Assembly (NCBI RefSeq): GCF_013284245.2
Contig: NZ_CP085876.1
Location: 2,959,001-3,023,000, forward strand
Direction of reading: 5' to 3'
Source: Brevibacillus sp. DP1.3A
GTDB lineage: Bacteria; Bacillota; Bacilli; Brevibacillales; Brevibacillaceae
DNA length: 64,000 nt
The notes beneath the pieces are model-generated. The model was given only the letters and a program-made list of their open reading frames with translations, searched no databases and was not told where the DNA came from. The position numbers were made by a program, and so were the translations under genes. Position 1 is the stretch's first letter; every line of letters begins with the position of its first letter. Positions 15,015 through 22,614 of this stretch are shown here, piece by piece.

Positions 15015-15980
15015 ATGAAAAAAGCGATTGTAGTCGGGGCAACAGGCGGAACGGGAGCGGCTATTCTAAACGAGCTCATCAAACGAGGAGTTGAAACGAT
15101 TGCTTTTGGACGTTCTAGACAAAAGCTAGAGCAAATGGCGTCAGAGCTAGGGAATCCAGCACATTTGTCACTGGCCACCGGGGATGCATTCCGGTCTCAA
15201 GACATCGTAGCAGCATCGGAAGGAGCGGATGTACTATTCCATTGTGCAAACGTCCCTTATCACGAGATGGTAAACAAGCTGATCCCACTTGGCGAAGCCG
15301 TCATGGAAGCCGTCAACAAGAGAGACTTGAAGGTTGTTGTGGTAGACGGCATTTATCCATACGGGCGAAAGCAGATAGAACCAGTGACGGAGGAGCATCC
15401 AAAGCAACCGCATACGAAGAAAGGAAAAATCAGGTTGGCATTTGAACAGATGCTGTTTAGCAGTCGCTGGGATCATGCGCGAACGATGATTGTCAGATTA
15501 CCGGATTACTACGGACCTACCGCTAATCAAGCATCGTATTTGGGTTCCACACTTGAGGCAATTGCGGCTGGAAAACCGGGGCTTTTCATTGGGAATATGC
15601 ATGTTCCTCGCGAGTTTGTTTATTTGCCGGATGCGGCGAAGATGATTGTGGAGTTGGCCAGCCGTGAGTTTGCTTATGGACAAAACTGGCACATTCCAGG
15701 TGGAGGCATCATTTCCGGTCGAGACATCGTTCGAATCGCTCAAAAAGCAAGTGGCACCGTGAAGCCTGTCATTCCTCTTGGGAAAATGGGTTTGTCTTTG
15801 CTGGGGATGTTCGTCCCGGTGATGAAGGAGGTTGTCGAGATGCTGTACTTAACCGAAACACCGTTGATTCTTAGCGGAGAAAAATATAAACGGCTTATTG
15901 GACCGATCCCAGCGACGAAGTTCGAGGAGGGTATAACGGCAACGATCCAGCATTTACAGAATCGTACTTCCATGAAATAA
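15015..15980 (+). CDS. NAD(P)-dependent epimerase/dehydratase family protein
   Basis: 321 residues. The ATG at 15015 with GGAGAT upstream is preferred because earlier in-frame codons lie inside operator 3. The N-terminus MKKAIVVGATGGTGAAILNE is the Rossmann dinucleotide-binding loop (GATGGTG). It has ADVLFHCANVPYHE near the cofactor and a VVVDGIYPYGRK segment with the Tyr where extended SDRs have YxxxK (YGRK). A C-terminal substrate domain of about 150 residues follows. Substrate is not evident; this atypical extended-SDR type often accompanies TetR regulators of electrophile or xenobiotic response. Likely repressed by the upstream TetR. Confidence 0.8.
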   Translation: MKKAIVVGATGGTGAAILNELIKRGVETIAFGRSRQKLEQMASELGNPAHLSLATGDAFRSQDIVAASEGADVLFHCANVPYHEMVNKLIPLGEAVMEAVNKRDLKVVVVDGIYPYGRKQIEPVTEEHPKQPHTKKGKIRLAFEQMLFSSRWDHARTMIVRLPDYYGPTANQASYLGSTLEAIAAGKPGLFIGNMHVPREFVYLPDAAKMIVELASREFAYGQNWHIPGGGIISGRDIVRIAQKASGTVKPVIPLGKMGLSLLGMFVPVMKEVVEMLYLTETPLILSGEKYKRLIGPIPATKFEEGITATIQHLQNRTSMK

Positions 15981-15990
15981 ATGATAAGCA

Positions 15991-16013
15991 CTAGTTATTG
16001 ATTGATCACTAAC
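15991..16013 (+). promoter_or_regulatory. Putative TetR operator 4
   Basis: CTAGTTATTGATTGATCACT plus AAC, eleven bases after the epimerase stop. It may bring the ArsR/SRPBCC pair under the same regulator. Confidence 0.6.
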
Positions 16014-16153
16014 AAAGAAAATGACAAAACCATTTTAAATATTCCTTTACAGGAATATTCCCTTTGGTGTATATTTTACCTAAGAAGATGATCACAATAA
16101 CACTGAAGGAGATGAGATGAACGTAGAATCCATCATGTAACGAGGTGAGTGAC

Positions 16154-16498
16154 ATGTCGGGGATGAATCCAGGCATGGACATGGCGACGCTGAGTGCTTT
16201 GGCTGAACCGAATCGTATGAAAATCGTCGAACTTTTGCGCGATGGTCCTCTAACTGTAGGGGAAATCGCAGACCAACTGGGGCTTCGCCAGCCCCAAGCC
16301 TCGAAGCATTTGAAGGTGCTTAGTGACAACGGGATCGTGGATGTGAAGGCTGAAGCCAATCGTCGAATATATAAACTCAGGCCCGAGCCCTTCCGAGCGC
16401 TAGATTCTTGGGTGAAGTCATTCCAGCGAGTTATGGAAGAAAGATTTGATAATCTGGAAGACTATTTGCGGGAACTGCAAAACAAGGAAAATACTTGA
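16154..16498 (+). CDS. ArsR-family winged-helix regulator (SRPBCC-linked type)
   Basis: 114 residues. GAGGTG lies six bases before the ATG at 16154; an in-frame GTG overlaps it. LSALAEPNRMKIVELLRDGP, LTVGEIADQLGLRQPQASKH and LKVLSDNGIV form a complete ArsR DNA-binding core. No CxC metal site is present, and a long C-terminal helix (SFQRVMEERFDNLEDYLREL) provides dimerisation. ArsR proteins of this type are very often encoded just before an AHSA1/SRPBCC protein, as here (31-base gap), and repress the pair. The natural inducer is not known. Confidence 0.85.
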   Translation: MSGMNPGMDMATLSALAEPNRMKIVELLRDGPLTVGEIADQLGLRQPQASKHLKVLSDNGIVDVKAEANRRIYKLRPEPFRALDSWVKSFQRVMEERFDNLEDYLRELQNKENT

Positions 16499-16529
16499 GA
16501 TCCATTCAAATGAATGAGGAGGAATTGCT

Positions 16530-17045
16530 ATGTCAAGAAATACAATGGTTTCAAGGGTAGAGAACGAGCGGGTGCTGGTACTGGAACGTGTATTCGACGC
16601 GCCAAGAGAACTCGTGTTCAAGATGTTTAAGGAGCCTGAGCATCTCAAGCGTTGGTGGGGACCGAAAGGCTGGGAACTCCCGGTTTGTAATGTCGATTTC
16701 CGACCAGGTGGTGTTTGGCACTATTGCATGAAATGTGTCGATAAGAATCAAGGTGATTTTTACGGCATGGAATCTTGGGGCAAAGGCGTTTATATGGAAA
16801 TTGTTGAGCCAGAGAAAATCATCTATACCGATTACTTTTCAGATGCAGAAGGCAACACAAATGATACCATGCCTTCGACAGAGGTTATGATGGAATTCAT
16901 CGATATGGGTGGCAAGACGAAGCTGGTCAGCCGTTCTGAATATGTATCTGCAGAGGCCCTCAAAACTGTCATGGACATGGGCATGCTAGAGGGCATCACC
17001 CAAACGTGGGATCGTTTGGAAGAGAGTCTGAACGAGATCAAGTAA
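16530..17045 (+). CDS. SRPBCC / AHSA1 domain protein
   Basis: 171 residues with GAGGAGG before the ATG. It has the START-like helix-grip fold signature: VLERVFDAPRELVFKMFKEP, HLKRWWGPKGW, VDFRPGGVWHYCM, a central strand region, and a closing helix GMLEGITQTWDRLEESLNE. The fold makes a hydrophobic cavity that binds small ligands. Catalysis is not indicated. It is the downstream partner of the ArsR regulator, with a terminator 15 bases past the stop, so the two form an operon. Slightly longer than the usual 140-160 residues because of an insertion after WHYCMK. Confidence 0.85.
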   Translation: MSRNTMVSRVENERVLVLERVFDAPRELVFKMFKEPEHLKRWWGPKGWELPVCNVDFRPGGVWHYCMKCVDKNQGDFYGMESWGKGVYMEIVEPEKIIYTDYFSDAEGNTNDTMPSTEVMMEFIDMGGKTKLVSRSEYVSAEALKTVMDMGMLEGITQTWDRLEESLNEIK

Positions 17046-17060
17046 GGGACATATAGGAAA

Positions 17061-17093
17061 GACCGCCTGGCATGAAAGACCCGGCGGCTTTTT
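17061..17093. terminator. Bidirectional terminator between convergent genes
   Basis: GACCGCCTGG and CCCGGCGGC pair with one bulge, then CTTTTTC on the plus strand and TCTTTCC on the minus strand. It serves the SRPBCC gene and possibly the convergent FusB-like gene. Confidence 0.75.
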
Positions 17094-17109
17094 CAATTTA
17101 GTTGCAGAT

Positions 17110-17748
17110 TTATTTCACCATCAGCGCAATAAAATCGTTCAGCTTATCTAGCGAAATGATATTTTGATTGCACGTCGCACTGTCTTGGCAAATGAAGTTT
17201 CCTTTTTTCAAATATGTTCCATCCCCAGAGCTTTTTGCTTCAAGGACGAACATGCCGATTTCTTCAAAGCGATTACAGAGCGCACAAAGGCCTTTCTTAT
17301 TTACATTGGTAAACTGCCCGTGAATGCCAAACAGTTTTCCTTCGTGGTAAGCGACAATATACTTCTTTTCCGTCGCAGTGTCTAGCCAGCCCACATAAGA
17401 GATTTCTGAAAAATCGATTTCTGCTAAATTCGAGATTTTAAGCTTCTTTACTTTTGGAAAGAGCTTCTTAATAGAAGACTCTGTGAGAGCTGGGAATGGA
17501 ATCACAAACGGTAAAAGCTGGTGCAAAAACTGTTTTCCTTCTGCTTTTTCTCTAATCGAGTCAATCGGATGCAAAATCTCTTTTTGTTCTGCTGTCATGT
17601 TCGGGAACAACTGAAAGATTTCTTCATGGGCGATTTCTTTTCGAGCACGAATCACATTGACATCTGTACTGGTCGCATAGGCGTTCATGATTGCTTGAAC
17701 GCGTGATTGAATGAAGTGATACTGATGTGTATGGATAAAAGGTTCCAT
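17110..17748 (-). CDS. FusB/FusC-family elongation factor G-binding protein
   Basis: 212 residues, the usual length of the family (about 213). The first 130 residues are a helical domain starting MEPFIHTHQYHFIQSRVQAI. The C-terminal domain has the treble-clef zinc finger: CALCNRF with Cys155 and Cys158, then Cys187 and Cys193 in FICQDSATCNQ. FusB-type proteins bind EF-G and rescue it from the ribosome when fusidic acid is present; chromosomal homologues in soil Firmicutes exist without known selection. All four expected ligands are present, so the protein is probably functional. The ATG has AAGATGG-like sequence upstream. The 5' region contains an IS element. Confidence 0.85.
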   Translation of the reverse strand: MEPFIHTHQYHFIQSRVQAIMNAYATSTDVNVIRARKEIAHEEIFQLFPNMTAEQKEILHPIDSIREKAEGKQFLHQLLPFVIPFPALTESSIKKLFPKVKKLKISNLAEIDFSEISYVGWLDTATEKKYIVAYHEGKLFGIHGQFTNVNKKGLCALCNRFEEIGMFVLEAKSSGDGTYLKKGNFICQDSATCNQNIISLDKLNDFIALMVK

Positions 17749-17974
17749 CTTGCGGTTCCTCCTGTTTCTGTCTTGTAAGGTGGGTTCCTCTTTACTTTAG
17801 TGTGTTTGCAAGAGAGGAGAAAGGGAGAAGACTTTTCACAAAAAAACTCGCCATAAAAAAGCACTGACAACCTGTATGGGGGACTGACCCCTTAAAGTGA
17901 GACAAATCAAAACACCTTCAAGAGAACTAAACCATGTCGTAAGATATGGGGACAATCTTGGAGGTGTTTTTGCA

Positions 17975-18328
17975 TTGACAACTAGAGTGAGTTACCCAGT
18001 AGAAGTTAAGAAGCAGGCGATTCAAATGAGGTTGGCAGGTGTTCCAGTGAAGGAGGTTATGGAGAGACTCGGAATCCGCAATGTGACTCAGTTAAAGGTC
18101 TGGATGAAGTGGTATCGAGAGGGTGAACTTCATCGACTAGAACAACCTGTTGGCAAACAATATAGCTTTGGCAAAGGCCCTGAGTACACTTCAGAGCTTG
18201 AGAAAGTGAAAGCAGAAAATCGATTTTTGAAACAACAACTGGACGTGTTAAAAAAGTACAAGGAGTTGGAAAGGAGGTGTCACCTAAAAGCGTGGTCAAA
18301 TGGATGGACTCCATCAGAGGAGAAGTAA
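17975..18328 (+). CDS. IS3-family transposase OrfA
   Basis: 117 residues from a TTG with GGAGGT nine bases upstream. Earlier in-frame codons lie within the IS left end and lack a site. Residues 1-55 form the helix-turn-helix (SYPVEVKKQAIQMRLAGVPV, KEVMERLGIRNVTQLKVWMK). Residues 75-105 are a heptad-like coiled coil (ELEKVKAENRFLKQQLDVLK). OrfA binds the terminal repeats and, by a -1 ribosomal slip on AAAAAAG, is fused to OrfB to make transposase. OrfA itself is intact. Confidence 0.88.
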   Translation: MTTRVSYPVEVKKQAIQMRLAGVPVKEVMERLGIRNVTQLKVWMKWYREGELHRLEQPVGKQYSFGKGPEYTSELEKVKAENRFLKQQLDVLKKYKELERRCHLKAWSNGWTPSEEK

Positions 18329-19132
18329 CTATTACTCAAGCTTGCGCTTGGTTGGGTATTGCCCGATCCACCTATTATCGATGGAAGTCGGTGTTTAAAA
18401 CGAAACCGAAGGATCTCATAATTGAAAAGATTCGGGAGCTATGTTCCCTACATAAATTCCGCTATGGCTATCGAAAGATCACGGCACTCCTTCGGAATGA
18501 ACAGCTAATTAATCACAAGCGTGTGCAGAGGATTATGCAAGCGGAACAACTGCAATGTCGAGTACGCATCAAGAAACGTAAACCAACGGGACAACCTTCA
18601 CAATCAGCTGAGCATCTACTACAACGTCAATTTCATGCCGAAGCTCCGTTGCAAAAGTTAGTGACGGATATTACATATTTGCCGTTTGGTGGGAAAATGT
18701 TGTACTTATCAAGCATCTTAGATTTATACAACGGGGAGATTGTTGCTTACTCCATAGCAGATAAACAAGACACTTCGTTTGTCTTAGATACATTGAATCA
18801 ACTTCCTAATCGACCAGGAATGATGCTACATAGTGATCAGGGTAGCGTATACACGTCTCAAGCTTACCAAGAAGCAGTTAAAGGAAAAGGCATTACCATG
18901 AGCATGTCCCGCAAGGGAATGCCCGCTGATAATGCCCGCTGATAATGCCCCAATCGAATCGTTTCATTCCACGCTAAAGTCAGAAACGTTCTATCTCGAA
19001 GGCCTTACAAGTACAACGACGGCAATCGTTGTACAAACCATTCGAGATTATATTACCTACTATAACTCAATTCGTATTCAAACGAAACTAAACAACCAGT
19101 CGCCGGTTGAATTCCGAGGACTGGCTGCTTAA
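18277..19132 (+). pseudogene. IS3-family transposase OrfB, disrupted by 13-bp duplication
   Basis: The frame runs from 18277 through the HTH_21 head (ITQACAWLGIARSTYYRWKS) and the rve integrase core. Catalytic acidic residues are visible: Asp in VTDITYLPF, Asp in LHSDQGS and Glu in IESFHSTLKSE. After SRKGMPADNA the sequence AATGCCCGCTGAT is repeated, which shifts the frame by one, so the first frame ends at 18942 without the third acidic residue. The second frame (18932-19132) supplies it and ends EFRGLAA. The product is thus truncated before the catalytic Glu and should be inactive. Confidence 0.88.
18918..18943. repeat. 13-bp tandem duplication inside transposase
   Basis: Two perfect copies of AATGCCCGCTGAT (18918-18930 and 18931-18943). 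Deleting one restores a single uninterrupted OrfB frame. Confidence 0.95.
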
Positions 19133-19209
19133 ACTTGTAAGGTGTTTTGATCCCTGTTCTAGAAACGGGGGTCAGTCCCATGGAAAGGTCACCAGTGCTT
19201 TATAAATGT

Positions 19210-19473
19210 CTATTTGGTATACACGATTTTTTTAATCGTCTCTGTAGACAAAAAGTATTCCTCCGCTAACTGAGAAATAGCGGTCCCGGCCCGAAAGCTG
19301 CTTTTAATAGCCGTATTCCGCTCATCCAGGAGTTTTCTCCCGCCAGTGCGCGTCCCCCATTTTTGATGGGCTACTTTTGTTTTCGGAATGTAAATGGTTT
19401 CTCCTTGCACGTACTTTTGAATTTCTGCGAGTAACGATTCAGGAAGGATTAAATTTGCTTTCACACATTTCAT
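19210..19473 (-). CDS. CD3324-family small HTH protein, 87 aa
   Basis: AAGGAG is nine bases before the ATG at 19473; a longer frame upstream lacks a site. The N-terminal KCVKANLILPESLLAEIQKY, VQGETIYIPK motif and the central WGTRTGGRKLLDERNTAIK are the pattern of CD3324-type proteins. The C-terminus (GTAISQLAEEYFLSTETIKK then IVYTK) is a helix-turn-helix. These small proteins are common in Firmicutes and presumed DNA-binding, with no known target. Its terminator has been split by the IS element, so read-through into the IS on the antisense strand is likely. Confidence 0.8.
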   Translation of the reverse strand: MKCVKANLILPESLLAEIQKYVQGETIYIPKTKVAHQKWGTRTGGRKLLDERNTAIKSSFRAGTAISQLAEEYFLSTETIKKIVYTK

Positions 19474-20315
19474 TTCTGCTCGCTCCTTATTTAAAAATAG
19501 GCAAATAAGGGGCAAAGCCAAGAAATAGGAAATGAGATACGCAAATGAAGGCGATGATTCGATTAAACGAGAGACCACCTCATGCAAAGTATCGCCTCAC
19601 TATTTCTAGGCTTTGCATGAGCCGCTGCGGTATGTGGCAAATTGAGAGCATTCGCCATTCGTACACCCCCCTCGAGGTCCATTTTAAAAACGGTGCCCCC
19701 AGTCCTTTTCGGGAAGGGAGTATTTGTAATTATATAAGAAAATGACGTTTTTGTATAACGATGCTTACAAAAATGTAAGTGGATATGTAAGGGAAGTCAT
19801 CATGAAATTACGTAACAGGACGCAAATGGAGTTATCTTGTAATGAGATGGGTACTTTTGATGTGGAAAGGGAACAACAGCTCATTCATATGAAAGAACAA
19901 GATAGGAGTAAATAAAAGAAAGAAATTGGATTGCTCATTTACAATTTATTGAAAGTAAAATATAGTAAAAGTACCTGACGTGAAAAGAGGTTTTGATTGA
20001 ATATGATGAAACTGATAATCGCTAAGTAAAATTCTAACGAATTTTATAGGGGAAAAGGTCAAATGAAGGGCTCGCCCTTGGTTTATTTTTTGCACCTTTT
20101 TTCAAAAGCGATTAGAAGGCATTATATCTCATTAAAACAAATTTCACGTTTGTGCATGATATCTATTCTGTTCGGGATAGGTATCTTCATCACAACGATA
20201 AATTTGACCATGAGAAGAGAAATCTTCTTGTGGTCTTTTTTATTGGAAAGAAGGGATTGCTGAAAAGGAATGAATGATTACACACAGCACAAACAAAAGA
20301 ATGGGAGGCTTTCAC
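19474..20315. other. Long intergenic region with weak small ORFs
   Basis: Two plus-strand ORFs are possible. The one at 19802-19915 (37 codons, MKLRNRTQMELSCNEMG start, AGGGA upstream) is hydrophilic and small-protein-like. The one at 20063-20263 (66 codons) has a basic head and one hydrophobic stretch (ISILFGIGIFITTI). Neither belongs to a family I recognise and neither has a terminator. I leave them uncalled. Confidence 0.35.
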
Positions 20316-21206
20316 ATGGGTGACTATCGATTGATTAGCGACTACAAGCATATCGAAAAATACAAGGAAAGCTTTAATGACCTCGCCACGCAGGTCTTTC
20401 AGCTCGATTTTAAAGAATGGTATAACAAGGGCTTTTGGAATGATAACTATGTCTGCTATTCCTATATAGATGGGGATCAGGTCATTGCGAACGCTTCTGT
20501 AAGTAAGATGGTCGTGACATCTAACGGTAAGGACTATAAGGCACTTCAGGTCGGAACGGTTATGACGCATCCGGCTTATCGCAATCAAGGATTGGCAGCG
20601 AAATTGATGAACCATATCATTCAAACATGCGAGAATGAATACGATTTTATTTATCTGTTTGCCAACGAAACTGTGCTCGATTTTTATCCGAAGTTCGGAT
20701 TAGAGAGAGTACAGGAAAGTAGCTTTCACATATTGGCATCCGATTTGAAAAAGCAAGTAGGACAAAAATCAGCCTTGCGCAAGCTGGATGTTGATAACGA
20801 AGCTGATTGTATCGTCATGAAGGAATTTGCTGCCAAACGAATCCCCGTTTCATCGAGATTGGGCGTCAAGGATAGCGAGCATCTGTTGATGTTTTACTTT
20901 CTTCTCGTTTTCCGGGATGCGATCTATTATGTCGAAGAGGAGGATGTGATTGTCCTATTTGAACAAGAAGATGACCACCTGCATGTATTTGATCTCGTAA
21001 GTAAAAAGCCAGTTGATTTAGAAGCAGTCACTTCTCATTTGATATCGGCTGAGACAACGATCATTCATTTTCATTTTATGCCGGATAGTGAGAGTGAAAA
21101 AATCCAATCTGCATTGATGCCCACGACAGAGGATGTCTTATTTGTTCGTCCTTCGTTAAAAATGGAGAGAGAACATTTTCGTTTTCCTCTTACTTCACAC
21201 GCATAA
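20316..21206 (+). CDS. GNAT-family (Eis-like) N-acetyltransferase, 296 aa
   Basis: GGGAGG lies six bases before the ATG at 20316; the ORF extends 14 codons upstream without a site. Residues 1-150 carry a GNAT domain: NASVSKMVVTSNGKDYKALQ, VGTVMTHPAYRNQGLAAKLM (motif A, RNQGLA pyrophosphate loop) and YLFANETVLDFYPKFGLERV (motif B). The second half is a further GNAT-like or SCP-like domain, as in Eis-type and YfiP-type acetyltransferases. Substrate unknown. Separately transcribed between the IS region and the peptidase remnant. Confidence 0.8.
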   Translation: MGDYRLISDYKHIEKYKESFNDLATQVFQLDFKEWYNKGFWNDNYVCYSYIDGDQVIANASVSKMVVTSNGKDYKALQVGTVMTHPAYRNQGLAAKLMNHIIQTCENEYDFIYLFANETVLDFYPKFGLERVQESSFHILASDLKKQVGQKSALRKLDVDNEADCIVMKEFAAKRIPVSSRLGVKDSEHLLMFYFLLVFRDAIYYVEEEDVIVLFEQEDDHLHVFDLVSKKPVDLEAVTSHLISAETTIIHFHFMPDSESEKIQSALMPTTEDVLFVRPSLKMEREHFRFPLTSHA

Positions 21207-21294
21207 AAGGTTTGAAATGACACGCCGGGTGAAACAGTAAAAATAGAAGAGAAAAAAGCAGACGTCTAGTATGGAAGGATGTGAGGGGAAAAGC

Positions 21295-21657
21295 ATGTGC
21301 GGCCGTTTTACTCTCGTAACGAACTTGGAAAAATGGAAGGAACGCTTCCAAATCGAAGTCATTCCATTTGATGCAAAGCCAAGGTACAATATTGCACCGG
21401 GTCAGTTCATTCCAGCGATTATTGCTGATCGCGGCGAGCGACGTATGGGTCAGTTGAGATGGGGGTTAGTGCCGTCGTGGGCTGCCGATGAGAAGAGCAG
21501 CTACAAAATGATCAATGCGCGCTGTGAGACATTAAATGAAAAGCCCGCATTCAAACAGCTTTTCGCCCGAAAGCGATGCATCCTTCCTGCTGACAGCTTT
21601 TATGAGTTTATGTGGACAAAATTTGCACCATTGATTTTGGGCGTCGAGGGTTACTAG
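21295..21657 (+). pseudogene. yoqW: SOS response-associated peptidase (YedK/HMCES), N-terminal part
   Basis: GAGGGG lies before the ATG. The frame begins MCGRFTL with the catalytic Cys2, followed by RYNIAPGQFIPAI, RWGLVPSWA, INARCETLNEKPAFKQLFAR and CILPADSFYEF. This is the first half of the enzyme that crosslinks to abasic sites in single-stranded DNA. After FYEF at about 21613 the sequence becomes unrelated and the frame stops. The matching C-terminal half lies 2.7 kb away at 24383-24643. The ars operon lies between them, so the gene was broken by its arrival. The catalytic His is absent. Confidence 0.88.
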
Positions 21658-21686
21658 TGTAGCGATCACCTATCGAAAAGGATGTT

Positions 21687-21763
21687 ATATCAAAAAAATT
21701 GATTTAATTATTGCATCTTCTTGGTAATCGTGCATATAATAAATACATCAAAAAAAATTGATG
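21687..21763 (+). promoter_or_regulatory. Two ArsR operator palindromes before arsR
   Basis: ATCAAAAAAATTGATTTA at 21689 and ATCAAAAAAAATTGATGAA at 21747 share the ATCAA-A/T-TTGAT inverted repeat. A third copy lies at 22110-22129. Sub-site spacing is 58 bases. A promoter between them is plausible (TGCATATAATAAATA). Confidence 0.7.
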
Positions 21764-21779
21764 AATGAGGTTGTAATCG

Positions 21780-22094
21780 ATGAACGATATCAAGCACAAA
21801 TTGGAGCAATATGAGAAGAAATTCAAAGCTCTCTCCGATCAGAAGCGCCTTGAAATTATGTATGAGCTTTGTCAAAGAGGCAAAACATGCGTATGCGACC
21901 TGACAGAGGTTTTTGACATGCCTCAATCTAAATTATCGTATCATCTCAAGATATTATTGGATGCCAACCTAATTATCAAAGAGACAAAAGGTACCTGGAG
22001 TTACTACGATTTGAATGATGATGAAGTGAACCACCTCTTATCGGAAGAGCTTTGTTGTATCTTCAGGAAAACAGGCAAAGGCAGTTGCTGCTAA
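21780..22094 (+). CDS. arsR: ArsR arsenic-responsive repressor
   Basis: 104 residues; GAGG lies before the ATG. KFKALSDQKRLEIMYELCQR then GKTCVCDLTEVFDMPQSKLS, YHLKILLDANLI give the winged helix with the ArsR-type CxC site (TCVCDL) at the start of the recognition helix region, the As(III) sensor. The protein ends GKGSCC, an additional vicinal cysteine pair, also seen at the end of ArsI downstream. Binding of As(III) should release it from the three palindromes at 21689, 21747 and 22110. First gene of arsR-arsI-acr3-arsC. Confidence 0.9.
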   Translation: MNDIKHKLEQYEKKFKALSDQKRLEIMYELCQRGKTCVCDLTEVFDMPQSKLSYHLKILLDANLIIKETKGTWSYYDLNDDEVNHLLSEELCCIFRKTGKGSCC

Positions 22095-22109
22095 TTTTTT
22101 TAGACATTA

Positions 22110-22129
22110 TATCAATTTTTTTTGATTAA
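22110..22129 (+). promoter_or_regulatory. ArsR operator palindrome before arsI
   Basis: TATCAATTTTTTTTGATTAA, in the intergenic gap between arsR and arsI, repeats the operator core in opposite orientation. It may give a second regulated promoter for arsI-acr3-arsC. Confidence 0.65.
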
Positions 22130-22158
22130 TAGTTTTTAAATTAAAGGAGGAATCTTAA

Positions 22159-22596
22159 ATGAAGTATGTACATGTTGGTGTTAACGTTACCAATTTGGAG
22201 AAATCTATTGAGTTCTATCAAAAAGTTTTTGGGGTTAACCCTGTAAAGGTAAAGCCTGATTATGCTAAGTTCTTGCTTGAAACCCCAGGATTAAACTTTA
22301 CATTGAATGTTCGGGACGCTGTAAGCGGAAATCAAGTGAACCACTTCGGATTCCAGGTTGAAAGTGCAAATGAAATCCTGACTCATAAGGAAAGACTAGA
22401 AAAAGAAGGCTTTTTCGCTCGTGACGAGATGGATACGACATGTTGTTATGCTGTGCAGGATAAATTTTGGGTTACTGATCCAGACGGTAATGAGTGGGAA
22501 TTTTTCTACACAAAGTCTGACAGTGAGGTTCATAAAATCGAGTCCACATCCTGCTGCGTAGATTCAAAAACAGAAGCAACCAATTCTTGCTGCTAA
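22159..22596 (+). CDS. arsI: ArsI/CadI-family vicinal-oxygen-chelate protein (organoarsenical lyase)
   Basis: 145 residues; AAAGGAGG lies before the ATG. It starts MKYVHVGVNVTNLEKSIEFY with the metal-binding His of the VOC fold, continues VNHFGFQVES (second His) and ends the fold with PDGNEWEFFYTK (Glu). DTTCCYAVQDKFWVTD carries the vicinal cysteine pair that ArsI uses to hold trivalent organoarsenicals. ArsI cleaves the carbon-arsenic bond of methylarsenite or aromatic arsenicals with Fe(II) and oxygen. A tail with two further Cys pairs (TSCCVDSK and NSCC) is unusual. The CadI name is used for the same family. Second gene of the operon. Confidence 0.85.
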   Translation: MKYVHVGVNVTNLEKSIEFYQKVFGVNPVKVKPDYAKFLLETPGLNFTLNVRDAVSGNQVNHFGFQVESANEILTHKERLEKEGFFARDEMDTTCCYAVQDKFWVTDPDGNEWEFFYTKSDSEVHKIESTSCCVDSKTEATNSCC

Positions 22597-22614
22597 GACA
22601 AAGTGGGAGGCTCA

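Larger units (their letters stand above)
17880..19179 (+). mobile_element. IS3-family (IS150-like) insertion sequence, 1300 bp, inactivated
   Basis: Ends carry inverted repeats GGGACTGACCCC. Flanking ATGG at 17876-17879 and 19180-19183 is a 4-base target duplication. orfA and orfB overlap, with an A6G slippery run at 18250-18256 before the orfB frame, the standard IS3 -1 frameshift layout. orfB has the DDE catalytic triad but is broken by a 13-base tandem duplication at 18918-18943. Without the duplication the element would be 1287 bp. It sits inside a terminator loop. Confidence 0.88.
17858..19201 (-). terminator. Ancestral terminator split by the IS3-family element
   Basis: Left arm 17858-17873 (AAAGCACTGACAACCT) and right arm 19186-19201 (AGGTCACCAGTGCTTT) are complementary except for three inner bases. 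Removing the element and one target copy leaves an 8-base loop. The minus-strand exit is TTTTTTATGG. It originally ended the CD3324-like gene at 19210-19473. Confidence 0.7.

Noticed and set aside
20063..20263. 66-codon ORF with one hydrophobic stretch
   Set aside because: Only a weak upstream site, no family and no terminator. Kept as a remark in the intergenic entry.
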